This document shows, piece after piece, positions 25,857-36,360 of a DNA stretch of 64,000 nucleotides. Origin of the DNA: Adineta vaga (taxonomy: Eukaryota > Rotifera); assembly GCA_021613535.1 (NCBI GenBank), contig CP075495.1, forward strand, positions 6,262,001 through 6,326,000. Direction: 5' to 3'. The notes under the pieces were generated by a model that saw only the letters and a list, made by a program, of their open reading frames with translations, was not told where the DNA came from and ran no database searches. Position 1 is the first letter of the stretch. Every line of letters starts with the position of its first letter. A program made the position numbers and the translations under genes.

Positions 25857-26407
25857 TTCATCACTCATATTCAACGAACAGTGTTTCTTTTTTCGTGATG
25901 TTTTCTTTTTTTGTTCGAACTATATTCGTATCAAAAATTGAGACAATAGAAACACATCGATGACTTTTTTCGTCCATAAAAACAGATTTTTCTTTTAATG
26001 ACATGTGCTTGTAACTTCTTTTTTTTCAAATGCATATGTTCTAGTTTCAATTAGTACTTATCACCCACCAATATTCGTTTGCGTGTTTATGTACATATAT
26101 ATATTTAATCATCTTGTTAAAGTGCAACTGTATGATGAATTTGGCATTATTTTCTTTCTTCTTCTAAATGCCTAGATTGGTGCTCTCCTTTGTTCGTTGC
26201 TATTAGAAAAAATATTGCGATTATTCTTGTTATTGTTGTTGTTCTTCTAATCCTTTTCTTTTTTCGTCTTGTCTTCTCCTGTTTTTAGTGATCACAAACA
26301 AAACAAAAAAAAACAAAATAATAATAATAATAATACAATAAATTATCAATCAACAGAAACGAAAAGATGTCAGATTTTATCTATTTCATACATCTAAAAG
26401 TGAACAA
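25857..26407. other. Intergenic region between GRB2 and CorA-like genes
   Basis: 551 nt, T-rich, with an AATAATAATAAT run near 26318-26330. A frame open from about 26340 into the CorA-like protein indicates that the 5' leader of that gene starts here, with a possible acceptor AG near 26355. Confidence 0.45.
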
Positions 26408-28143
26408 ATGTCAGACATTTACAGAAAAGTTTCTTTTTCTCATTCAAATAATCAAAATAAAAAGATTACTGTTGCCAGTATGCCATACGAATCGCATGCT
26501 ATTTCTTTTGAACTTAATCCACATCTGCTTGAAGCATCTTATTCAATTTACATTTATCTGTAAGAATTATTATTTTATATCACCCATATATAAAGAAATT
26601 AGTTCATCTTTCATCAGGATTCTTTATCTTTACGATTGTTTCTCTCTTGAGAAAAGATTTTTCATATAGTAATAAAAATATAAAATAATTAGAAGATGTA
26701 ATATAGAACTGATCCCTTGTTTATAACTAATATCTAAGAAATCGATAGTGCAGAGAAGGAAAAACAAATAATAAAAAGCTTACGACACTCGGTATTCCCA
26801 GGCGGTCACCCATCCAAGTACTAACCGAGCCCGACGTTGCTTAACTTCAGTGATCGGACGAGAACTGGTGTATTCAACGTGGTATGGCCGTAAGCGAATA
26901 TTATCACTTCTAACTGTTCTTATAAACTTAACTTTAAAAAAATTATATATGACATTGACTTACTAATTTTAGGTATGATGCATCGTCTTATCTGGAACTA
27001 AAATATCAGTATGCTGCCGAAATACCACGAGATCTCATTGAATTGCATAAAGGAAAAAATATGTGGGTCGAAATAACTAGTCGAGATCTTGATCTAATTC
27101 GTGATGTTTTAATTTATTTTGATGCTCATTCATTTGCTATTGATGATATTCCAATAGAAGATCAACGGATGAAAATATCAATATTAAATGAAGATATTTA
27201 TCTTTTACTTGATTTGATCTATTTAAATAATACAAATCATATTATTGAACAACAAAAAATGACTTTTTATTTAATAGAAAATACTTTGATTACTATAGAA
27301 CAATATGGTACACATGATCTATTTTCAGTAATTAAACGTCGTTTAGCTAAAAAGACAACCCAATCAAAAGGTCTTCTGAAAAAAATGAAAATAGATTATT
27401 TATTCTATTGTTTACTTAATGTTCTTATCGAAAATTATGTTATTGTCTTAGATTCTATTTTACACGAAACGGAACTGATTGATAAACATTTGATGTTTTC
27501 AACTAAACCAAAAGCTGATATTATGACTGTTGATATATTAAAATTAATGTTTCATATCAAGCATGATTTACTCCATTTTAAAATTGTTTGTGCACCATTG
27601 AAAGATATTATGATCAAACTTCAGAAAACTCGAGAAACAGTTGTTCCGAAACGACAACGACCAGCATTACGTCAATGTCGACGACGATTAAAACGACGTT
27701 TACGATTAGTTATCGGTCACAATCACAATTGTGCATACATGGCACCACCAACATCTCCAATCAGTACTAACAATGATGACGATGAATATGCAGTTGATGA
27801 TGGTCTCTTAGTCTTCAATGATTATATTTATAAATATTTCAAACGTCTACTTGATCATACAGTTGAATTAAATGATATGATCGATTCATCTGCAGATACT
27901 ATAACATCATTGATTGATTTCTATATGATTCTAAATGGAGAACTGAGTAATGATACAATTCAAACTTTAACTGTAATGTCATGTATTTTTATGCCTTTAA
28001 ATTTTCTATCCAGTCTTAGTTCGATGAACTTTGATCATATGCCACAAATACCAATGCGTTTTGGATATTATGGACAGTTGGGATTTATGGTAGTTATTGC
28101 GTTTGTAATGACTATGTATTTTAAAATCAAAAAGTTAATTTAA
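26408..28143 (+). CDS. CorA-family divalent cation transporter
   Basis: Exons 26408-26559 and 26973-28143 join with matching phase (CT+G) to 440 residues. The first exon encodes KITVASMPYESHAISFEL and the second opens YDASSYLELKYQYAAEIP, which restores a cytoplasmic CorA N-domain. Two C-terminal membrane helices follow: VMSCIFMPLNFLSSL (about 383-397) and GFMVVIAFVMTMYF (about 418-432), with a basic tail KIKKLI. The CorA pore signature GMN, followed by FxxMP, reads SMNFDHMP here, so the Gly is Ser. Metazoan magnesium channels are usually Mrs2-type; this protein looks more like the bacterial/fungal CorA type, so horizontal acquisition is possible. The 413-nt intron contains a 5S rRNA gene on the opposite strand. 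Confidence 0.78.
26778..26895 (-). rRNA. 5S ribosomal RNA, copy 1
   Basis: On the minus strand the gene begins GCTTACGGCCATACCACG and ends with the complementary GTCGTAAGC, so the ends pair as helix I of 5S rRNA. Internal promoter elements are present (AGTTAAGCAACGTCGG and GATGGGTGACCGCCTGGG). A CTTTTT run follows the 3' end as a Pol III terminator. The 118-nt gene lies inside the intron of the CorA-like gene. Confidence 0.97.
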
Positions 28144-28313
28144 CCTTTAATTAAATAGAATTTCTCGGTTGTTTTGTACCTAAGAAGATAATTTATAGAA
28201 TATTGAAAAGAATCGATCATAACATGTGATACTGTAACACTTTCTTTTATTTGAAATGATATTTTAAAACTATAGAACATCTATAATTATAAGAAGAAGA
28301 AAAATAATAAAAA

Positions 28314-28431
28314 GCTTACGACACTCGGTATTCCCAGGCGGTCACCCATCCAAGTACTAACCGAGCCCGACGTTGCTTAACTTCAGTGATCGGACGAGAA
28401 CTGGTGTATTCAACGTGGTATGGCCGTAAGC
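28314..28431 (-). rRNA. 5S ribosomal RNA, copy 2
   Basis: It reads the same as copy 1, with the same CTTTTTATTATT terminator. On its 5' (higher-coordinate) side it carries a duplicated piece of the CorA-like intron and second exon. Confidence 0.97.
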
Positions 28432-28616
28432 GAATATTATCAATTCTAACTCTTCTTTTAAACTTAACTTTAAAAAAATAATATATGACATTGACTTGCT
28501 AATTTTAGGTATCATGCATGGTCTTATCTGGAACTGAAATACCACGAGATCTCATTGAATTGCATAAAGGAAAAAATATGTGGGTCGAAATAACTAGTCG
28601 AGATCTCGATCTAATT
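28432..28616 (+). pseudogene. Truncated copy of CorA-like intron end and exon 2 start
   Basis: This segment repeats 26896-27096 with a few substitutions and a deletion of about 19 nt in the region after TCTGGAACT. It keeps the branch and acceptor region and codes for the ELHKGKNMWVEITSRDLDLI part, then stops matching at about 28616. It is a non-functional 5' fragment that came along with 5S copy 2. Confidence 0.85.
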
Positions 28617-28629
28617 CTGATTATATTTG

Positions 28630-29004
28630 AATTCTAATAGGTTTTGTTAAAATAACTCGATTGAATTGAAAATATTTCGAAAATAATTAAATAAACGAAA
28701 TTTTGAAGATGTGAGACGATTTTTTTGAATTTATTATTTATAATGAAATAATGAAATAAAGCTTTCAATCATCGCCGTTCATCATCAGTATACACCACCA
28801 GCAAATATAATAACTATTTGAAATCGAAGATTAAAATATGATTAGATTTTAATTCTAATAGGTTTTGTTAAAATAACTGGAATAAATTCAAAAAATTGTC
28901 TCAAATCCTGAATTTTTCCTTAATTTAATTATTTTCGAAATATTTTCAATTCAATCGAGGTATTTTAACAAAACCTATTAGAATTAAAATCTAATCATAT
29001 TTTA
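28630..29004. repeat. Nested fold-back (MITE-like) inverted repeats
   Basis: 28832-28875 and 28961-29004 are perfect 44-nt inverted repeats. A second pair, 28630-28691 against about 28923-28984, is an inverted repeat of about 62 nt with one visible mismatch. All arms share AATTCTAATAGGTTTTG. The AT-rich core has no coding sequence. This resembles one or two overlapping non-autonomous foldback or MITE copies. Confidence 0.7.
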
Positions 29005-29007
29005 GTC

Positions 29008-29690
29008 AAGTGATAAAAATGTGGTAGAGATGATACTTTTTGAAGGATAGACATAATAATGTTGGCATTTGCACCGGAAAAACTAAGTGATTCGAGACGA
29101 TCAAATGCGGAATCAATTGTGATGGATGAGAGAAAATGATTGTTTTTATGTGAAACCAATAAACAGAAGGACCCACGCCAAACGATACGGTCCGAATACG
29201 GCCTTTACGGTATCAAAATGGACCGTATACTGACCGTAATACCGGGCACAGTAATACGATCCGTTTAGAACCTGTACATAGCCGTATAATAGCCGTTTTG
29301 GACCAGAATACAGTGTGTTTACGATGCCGTAAAACTGTGCCCGTGATTACAGGACGAAACGGTTTATTTTTGGCCGTAAAGCTACCGTTTTGTCACGGTT
29401 TACATTCGGAAGACGCATAAATTTGTCTTGTTTCTCTAAATCAGTAAATCTAATTCTGAGTAAAAGATGTGATGAAGTAATTAATTCATGAAAACGTTGA
29501 TTAAGATTGTAAAATGGTTGATAGATATCACAACCATCGAGATAATGAAAAATATCATAAAATATATCATTCGAAAAATTTTCTGTTTCTAATTTTCCAT
29601 TTATTGGAATTAAATCATTTTCATCTTCATTATCATCAATAAATGTTTTTATAATCCCTAAAACTAAAAATAAAATTCTTTAAATTTACT
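29008..29690 (-). pseudogene. F-box/LRR gene relic interrupted by an insertion
   Basis: Reading the minus strand from about 29668, after a TTTTAG acceptor, there is an F-box-like stretch: NDIFYDIFHYLDGCDIYQPF, then NLNQRFHELITSSHLLLRI. The frame runs into a CCGTA-rich block (about 29165-29405). Beyond it an open stretch continues (SSITIDSAFDRLESLSFSG, then LQKVSSLPHFYHL), which is typical of the middle of rotifer-type F-box proteins. No complete ORF remains. F-box proteins recruit substrates to SCF ubiquitin ligases. This copy is inferred to be dead because it is split and lacks both ends. Confidence 0.6.
29165..29405. mobile_element. CCGTA/TACGG-rich insertion, non-autonomous element
   Basis: About 240 nt with markedly higher GC content than its surroundings and more than ten CCGTA or TACGG words in both orientations. 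An internal pair GGGCACAGT (about 29245) and ACTGTGCCC (about 29334) can fold. It sits inside the F-box relic. No terminal inverted repeat or target duplication is clear. Confidence 0.45.
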
Positions 29691-29740
29691 TTCTTGTCTT
29701 TTTACTTCTTGTGTAATATAAAATATTAATCTTGAATAGT

Positions 29741-30597
29741 GGCGTAGCCACCAAGGGGGAGGGGAGCACGGGGGGTACTGCTCTCCCTGTAAATGGTTTT
29801 GCCCCCTGTAAAATTTCATCGAAAAACGGTTTTTTTACGATAATTTGCTACGAAATGTTATTTTTGTAGGTTTTTTATTCACTTTTGCTGATTAGAAGAC
29901 AAACGAACGAAAAAATGACTGTCCTTCAAATGAAAGCACCATTTCTTATCTGAAATAAATCGCAGAACTGAAAGAAACAAGGCAAAAATATTTGTATAAT
30001 TTTATCCAGATGTGTATTCACGACTGTACAACTATTTGAGAGTAATTCATATATTTTGAATAATAATTCTAATACATATCAGATTATTTAGTAGCTCATT
30101 TCATTAAGAATACAATATAAATGAAAAGAAACTACTGTGATAATAAAGAGTAGAATAAAAAACTGTAAATTAAGCTGGTTCAATTAAAACGCCGTTATGT
30201 TGGTAAACTTCTCAAAAATATCAAATTGGCTCATTTTCATTTAGTACTTCTGTGCATTCTACTACATGTTTTCATATGCTTCGTTTCATTACTGTGACGA
30301 AAATATCCCTACGGGGTATCAGGGGGAGAGGCGTTAAGGGTAGTACCTTCCTCTGCTTTCAAAAATTTCAAGTGATATTTTCCTCTCATTTTTGGAGGAA
30401 ATCTCTCAAAGTTGGTTCATTTTTTATCGAAAATCTCTGTATTTTTCACGCATTTTACTAGAAAAGTTCGCTCGAAATATCACCTTTTAAGAGAGTATGG
30501 CTGAAATTTTTCCTCATTTTGAAAAATACCCATCCCCTCTGTTTTCGCCTCTTCGCATCGCGCTGGGGGCAATGACATTTACCATCAGCAAATGAAT
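29741..30597. other. Gene-free stretch, possible transposon remnant
   Basis: It begins near GTGGCGTAGCCACC followed by G-rich sequence and contains further G-rich pieces at about 30310-30335 and 30560-30580. GTGGCGTAGCC-type ends are common in non-autonomous DNA elements of invertebrates, but no matching opposite terminus was found. No coding frame is seen. Confidence 0.3.
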
Positions 30598-30980
30598 AAA
30601 AAGGAACTAAAAAGAATTTATTTAATTTTCCAATCTGTAAGAAGAAGAAGAGTAAAACTTACGAAAACTTTTATCGAAAAGAGCAATAAATGATAATCTC
30701 GGAACTTTAGCTAAAGCACGAACATGCCATGAAAATGATTTTAGAAATTGCCCATTTAAACAATTCCAAAGATTAACTAAAGTTTTATGACAAACAAGAA
30801 TTTGATCAAATTATGAATGAATATATTCCACAGTATTCTTTCGATCATAATGAGTAAAACAACGTGAATATTCATAACGAGATTCATCATTTTTATCATC
30901 AATTGTATCAATTCATACAGTTAACAAATGTTCAAATGAACAACATAAATTAATTTGATCAGATGTTGTTGATAGTTTAT
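30598..30980 (-). pseudogene. Degenerate coding relic of unknown family
   Basis: The minus strand has a protein-like frame with at least two in-frame stops: CHKTLVNLWNCLNGQFL, then HVRALAKVPRLSFIALF, ending at a GTAAGT donor near 30660. I do not recognise the family. It might have been upstream exon sequence of the neighbouring relic. Confidence 0.4.
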
Positions 30981-30987
30981 AATAAGA

Positions 30988-31555
30988 CTAGCGGAGATAC
31001 CCGCTGCAAACAGGATACAATTTACGTTTTCCATCTACAACAGTTCTCTTCTCAGCACCCACCGGAACTCTCCGTTTGTATTTACCCGTCGTGTATCAAA
31101 AAATCCTCACACCCTCCTTTCCCGATCTGCATTAGCTAGTGTAATCCTTCAAGTCGTCACTCAGCGCGCGTTACCTGTCTTCCACACGTCTTTCTCATCC
31201 GCACTGAGGTCCCTCCTATATCCCTTTTCGCGTCAGCCACCAGATCTTTTTTTCAGAACTTTTCGTGTCTCTTCATTAGTTCCTTCCTACTGGTCTTGTC
31301 TCGCTATGTATACTACATACAGTTCTGTTTCTTTTAAATCCACTCCTACTGTCCCGCTGCAACTCCCACCCTTCGTTAGATCTGTCTATTCTCAGACGCT
31401 CGCTGCAAGTCATTCTCTAGTTTATAACCTTCACTTCGACTCCATACAGTTAGAGTAGTCATTTCACTCCAGATTCAGTTTTTCTGGAGAACCCAGCCCA
31501 GGCATTGCAGTTGTCCATCTGGGATACAGACACCCACACCCACCCTCATTGTTAA
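30988..31555. mobile_element. Insertion of about 568 bp with 7-bp flanking direct repeat
   Basis: The block is flanked on both sides by AATAAGA (30981-30987 and 31556-31562), which fits a target-site duplication. Its base composition (C/T-rich, much higher GC) differs sharply from both flanks. The left end carries a small hairpin, AGCGG-AGATAC-CCGCT. It interrupts sequence adjacent to the coding relic. No ORF is visible, so it would be non-autonomous. Confidence 0.5.
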
Positions 31556-32058
31556 AATAAGATTAATGTTAAAAAATACGACGTAGATTGTTTTTTATTA
31601 TATAAACGTAAATCGAGGGGATTTATTAATCGTTATAACGAGGTTTGAATAAATAAACTTTTTTGTTCTTCATCTCTATCCTTAGAAACATCGAGTAAAA
31701 TGAATGACATATTTGTTTTATATCTCATTTTAGTTATTAAAACTATAAAGATGTCAGATCAATGTTTATCTTCATAGAGTGAAACAAATTCTATGACACC
31801 ACCAATGCGTCAAATTACTACGAATATTTCATCAAATTATTTGAGTTCAAATGAACAAATATATCGAAATAGAAATTTCTCCTATTCAATTGATTCATTA
31901 AAAAAACTTCTTTTAAGCTACTATGCTGCATCCATATATTCGTAAGGAAAATCTTTCAATTTAAATTATTTTTTGTTTACTACATAAAATTCGTTATTTT
32001 ATTAGTATGACAACAAAACAAAAATTTTCTTTTCTCTACTAGAAGATTTGATTGTTTT
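31556..32058. other. Gene-poor stretch with an exon-like fragment
   Basis: At about 31783-31941 (+) an open stretch (MTPPMRQITTNISSNYLSSN, then SIDSLKKLLLSYYAA) ends at a GTAAGG donor-like site. No partner exon or family was recognised. The rest is AT-rich and featureless. Confidence 0.3.
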
Positions 32059-33799
32059 TCAAAACGTCGATCGATCAATTATTTTCGCATTTGGAAAATA
32101 TTCTTTGCAAGAATTAAAACATTTTTGTTCGCCATATAAATATAATTTATCAACTTTTGCACAATTAACTCGTGTACTTTCTCGCGTAAAATTGTGTATT
32201 ATTCGTTGCAAAGATTCATACTTCATATAAAGACCGATATTTTTTGATAGATTTGTCTTTATATCGAATAGAAATTCTTCCATATAATCATCATGAACAT
32301 CGCCGAAATGAAATACGTTAAGAGAAGAATATTGAATAAAAGATAAATTTCCGTCGTTATCATTTGATTGTTTACGACATTGTGGTTTCTTATTGTTTAC
32401 ACATAGTATTTCCATGAATGGAAACGATTTTTGAATTCGAAGAAAAAATTCATGTTCAAAAGGTTTTTCATCAAATAATGACACTATACGAACATAATTA
32501 TAAATTCCACCTGGAAATTTATTTGTAATATCACTGTAATATGTCATTTGAGATGGATATGAATATATATGATGTAGAACTTTGTTTTTTTCTGGAAAGT
32601 AATCAACATAAGAAATGATACTATCAGTTTCGAAATCATTCACTGCTCGTTGTTCAATGTTTTCTGTTGATGACAAATTGGATTTCATTACACTGGATAA
32701 ATGCGAAGTAATAGAAAATTGAAAGTCGGTTAATGTTTTCATAGGATTGAGAATATTTGTCTTCAGATGATTTCTATCGATAAATGTTGTTTCGCTATCG
32801 ACCACAATATATAAGTCGAGTCGTTCAAGTTTTGACATTCGAGAGAGAAGTGGAAGAATTGTTTCATTGTAACGAGACGTCATTAATTTACATGAAAGAG
32901 AAAAATACTTTAAATTCGGTAAATCATCCTAAAACAAAACAAGCGTTTATTATCGAAAGAGAGATTTGTTGGATAAAACTAACTTCAGTTACATTTTCGT
33001 CTGGACAAAAAAGATTAATATTAAGTAAATCAATAATAAGTGTATGAAGCTGATGGAAACGACCATCGAGAAGATAAAGACAATCATCAAAAGCTTGTAC
33101 ATTGAGTTTCAAAATTAAAATTGTTTCTGAACGAAAACTAAGAATTAGTGAATCATCAAAATTTATTCGAACACGATCTCTGTACGATGATTCATGTAAT
33201 ATTAAACACTTTAATTTCATGAATAATGGAAAGATATATTCAAATATATTTGCTACTAATGATAACATCTCAAGATAATCTTCATCTCGATAACATGTAA
33301 GACTAAGTACTTCAACTTGATTTTTGAATATTCCAACTGAAAGTATTTCATCTAAACATATAAAATAACAAAAAATTCTTTCAATAGTAGATAAATTGAA
33401 CATTCTCTCACCTGTAAAAAGATTTCGAATTGATTCTTCATCAACATTGTAAAGTTCAAGAGATCGTAAATTAGGATAATGAGCAGTATGTAAAATACTT
33501 TTCATTGATGTTGATTCAACAGCCAACAATTGAATTTTATCATGAATTTCAGGTAGAATATGTAAACAAAATCAATTATGTGTTGCACTATCCGAAAGTA
33601 GATTGATAAAACGATCTTCTGATCGTTTAACAAGACGTAAACGATGTGTAAAAATTGAATCCCGAATTATTTGATTTAGTCGTTGATTAACACCTTGTAA
33701 CGAATAATATATATCAAAATTCGGTAAGTTTTTCAAAATAATCAAAAGTAGTTCATCAGGTAAATCATTTAATCCAATACGTGAATAATCCATATTCAT
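32059..33799 (-). pseudogene. F-box/LRR-type protein with one in-frame stop
   Basis: Exons complement(32984-33799) and complement(32059-32928) are phase-consistent and total 562 codons. The N-terminus is an F-box: GLNDLPDELLLIILKNLPNF, then YYSLQGVNQRLNQII (about residues 8-48). Downstream are leucine-rich stretches such as YPNLRSLELYNVDEESI and FMKLKCLILHES, as in large rotifer F-box families. An in-frame TGA at 33572-33574 (codon 76) splits it; the frame continues immediately as FCLHILPEIHDKI, which is family-like. A functional protein would be an SCF substrate receptor. The single stop suggests a recent loss, an allele or a base error. Confidence 0.75.
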
Positions 33800-34144
33800 T
33801 TAGATCTGATTGAATGAAAATATGATCGATATATTTATATATTCGATTTGACAGATACATTGTTCGTCAATAAAAACAATAATGCGCTGCTTTCCTATAG
33901 ACAAAATTGACCAATGAATAAGGTCGAAAACAGACAGAGAAGTGAATTATCGTTAAATCGTCTAAAAAGATGATTTAAATTTAAGTGATAAAACACAATC
34001 GTATTGAACGATTCAACTTTCACTTAAATTCATTTTTCTATGTGTTTTGGGCCTAAGCATCTAATTGAAAGAAAATGATTAAGTTATTTCTTCTCTCATT
34101 TATTCAATAATTTCAATGAGAAGAAAATTTCTTTCCTTCATTTT

Positions 34145-34422
34145 TTAACCAAATGTAAAAGGGGGTGGTCGAAATTCATCAGTTTTTCCTGACGCTAAAA
34201 ATACCATAAAATGAAAGTACTCGATGAGTACATCACTAATTTCACATTCATTTCTTCAGATCTTGTTCCTTATTATAGCTGTTTTCTCGTGTTCTATGTG
34301 CCATTTTGATTTTGACTTAGATTCAAGGTAATCACTCTTGAGTACTTTCATTTTATAGTATTTTTAGCATGGTGAAACACTGATGATTTTTCGACCAACC
34401 CTTTGCTTTGGTATTTGGTAAA
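34145..34422. repeat. Fold-back MITE-like element
   Basis: The left arm (34145-34222) and right arm (34340-34422) are imperfect inverted repeats of about 80 nt. Shared words include GGTCGAAA, ATCAGT, GCTAAAAATAC and ATAAAATGAAAGTACTC. The central loop of about 117 nt is non-coding. It resembles a non-autonomous DNA transposon. Confidence 0.65.
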
Positions 34423-34449
34423 CGAATATGTTTCTTGACATTTATTTTG

Positions 34450-36360
34450 ATTGTCCTATAGGAGTAGTTCTTGATGCTGAATAATACATGTTTATTATGG
34501 GATTTAATAATCATCGTATAGTCGGATCAGGGTCCAATGTATTTCGATTTATAGTGAGATTTTCAGGTTTAATTGGTTCAGTATCTGATCAATTAAGCAA
34601 CCCACGAAATTGTAGTTATGACTCTCATGAAAATAGCTTCGTTGTTGATAAAACAAATAAACGAATTCAAAAATTTCTACTCATTACAAATGCTTGTAAT
34701 AAGTTTTGTTGAAGAAAAAATGCATTTTATATTTATTCCTCATTTAACTTTTATGATTTTTATTGAATTATATGAACATATTTCAAGCAAAATAATTGTC
34801 TTTCTTTCACAAATGATTTAACAACATCAACCAGTAATCTTTGTATATCAGACATACATCTCAAATTTTATTCTTGTTTCTTTTTCTTAGATGAAACTTC
34901 ATTCAGTAATATTTCAACATTCGTTCAATCTACTTCTCCATTTAATTCAATAAGTATCTTGCAACAAACTACTAATACATTTGTCTATACTACAACTGTT
35001 TTCTAATAAGATACATCAAAATCTGAACAAAGCACAACAACAACAACAATTGAACAAATTTCAACAATATCTGAACAGAATACAATCATATCACTATCAC
35101 AACAAATCAGTATATTGATATAGTCCAGAAAAAAGTTTTTTTTCTAAATTGATTTGTTTCATTCTAATCAAGTTAATCAATCATTGAATATATTCATATC
35201 ATCAACATGTCCAAATCCAACAGATATGGATATTTATTGTAATATATCAAATAGACCATGTCAATATAATTATAAAATATGTCAAAAAGATACTTGTTGG
35301 AATGATGGTAAGAATATATAATGCTTTTTGTTTCTAAAAATAATATACTTAATTTCTTTTTCTAAAGGTTTATGTAAATCAGGTTGGGAAGGTATTTATT
35401 GTCAAAAAAAAGATTTTTGTCAAAATAATGGTATTTGTATTTCATTATATCTCAATTATACTTGTTAATGCCTTAGTGGTAGTTATTCTGGGCATTTTTG
35501 TGAAATAACTGATGCTAAAACAGTCATTGCTACTGTCGTAACGAAATCATTTGCATATATTTCAATTATATCATTAATAAACCAAGACAAGTTGATTCTG
35601 GTAATCATCTATTATTTTCATTAATTGTTTCAATATTAATAATAATTATATCAACAATTAAATTTTGGTTATTAATTGGTTCAATAAATAGTCGATCTTT
35701 TCTTTATTTTAATTGTATTTTAATTGATGTTATTCTTCGAATTGTTTTATCATCACGTGAATGGTTAAATGCATGTGTAGCCTCTGAAAGAACGATAAGT
35801 GTCATCAAAGGTGCCATATTTGATAAAAACAAAAGTAAACAAATATCTAAATGGATAATTGTAAGTATATTTATTTTTACAATTCTGACACATTCATGAT
35901 CCAATTCATCGTCAATTAATTGATGATTTTGATCTGGATGAACATCGAATATGGTGTTTTGTTAAATACTCATCATCTATTAATGTATACAATTCATTTA
36001 TAACTCTTTTTCATTTTCTTATGCCTTTTTTAATTAATATTATATCTGCTCTTTGGATTGTTATTAAAATAACTTATAATCGTAGTAATATAAAAATAGA
36101 TCAAACATTTCAACAACATCGACATATTTTAATTGCACCATATGTCTTAATATTATTAACATTACCACGTCTAATTATAACATTTATAAGTGGTTGTATG
36201 AGATCAGCACGTAAACCATGGTTGCATCTTCTTTGTTATTTTATTTCATTTATTCCATCCATGTTAACATTTATTGTTTTTGTATTACCATCAACAAATT
36301 ACAAAAATGAATTTGATCGCGTTGTTCAAAAAACAATTAAAATATTTTGTAGTCAATAAA
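34450..36360 (+). pseudogene. Decayed NHL-repeat, EGF-like and 7TM receptor gene
   Basis: Pieces of one gene occur in order with several stops and frame changes. At 34488-34710 there is an NHL/beta-propeller segment (RIVGSGSNVFRFIV, then RIQKFLLITNACN). A Ser/Thr-rich linker follows at 34900-35110. Cys-rich EGF-like sequence lies at 35200-35500 (CWNDGLCKSGWEGIYCQKK, then CQNNGICISLYLNYTC, then CLSGSYSGHFCEI). Transmembrane segments appear at 35610-35900 and 36000-36360, including FLMPFLINIISALWIVIKI and LIAPYVLILLTLPRLII. This order resembles chimeric rotifer receptors. An intact version would be a cell-surface G-protein-coupled receptor with an extracellular propeller and EGF modules. Confidence 0.7.

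Noticed and set aside
26367-26669. A 100-codon ORF upstream of the CorA-like gene
   Set aside because: A different frame over the same stretch joins in phase with the next exon and matches a CorA N-domain, so this ORF is a shadow.
29741-30580. Possible full-length DNA transposon starting GTGGCGTAGCC
   Set aside because: No matching inverted terminus or target duplication was found at the other end, so only a possible remnant is recorded.
30988-31010. Helitron 3' end (hairpin plus CTAG on the minus strand)
   Set aside because: The hairpin abuts the end instead of lying about 10 nt inside, and flanking direct repeats are not expected for Helitrons.
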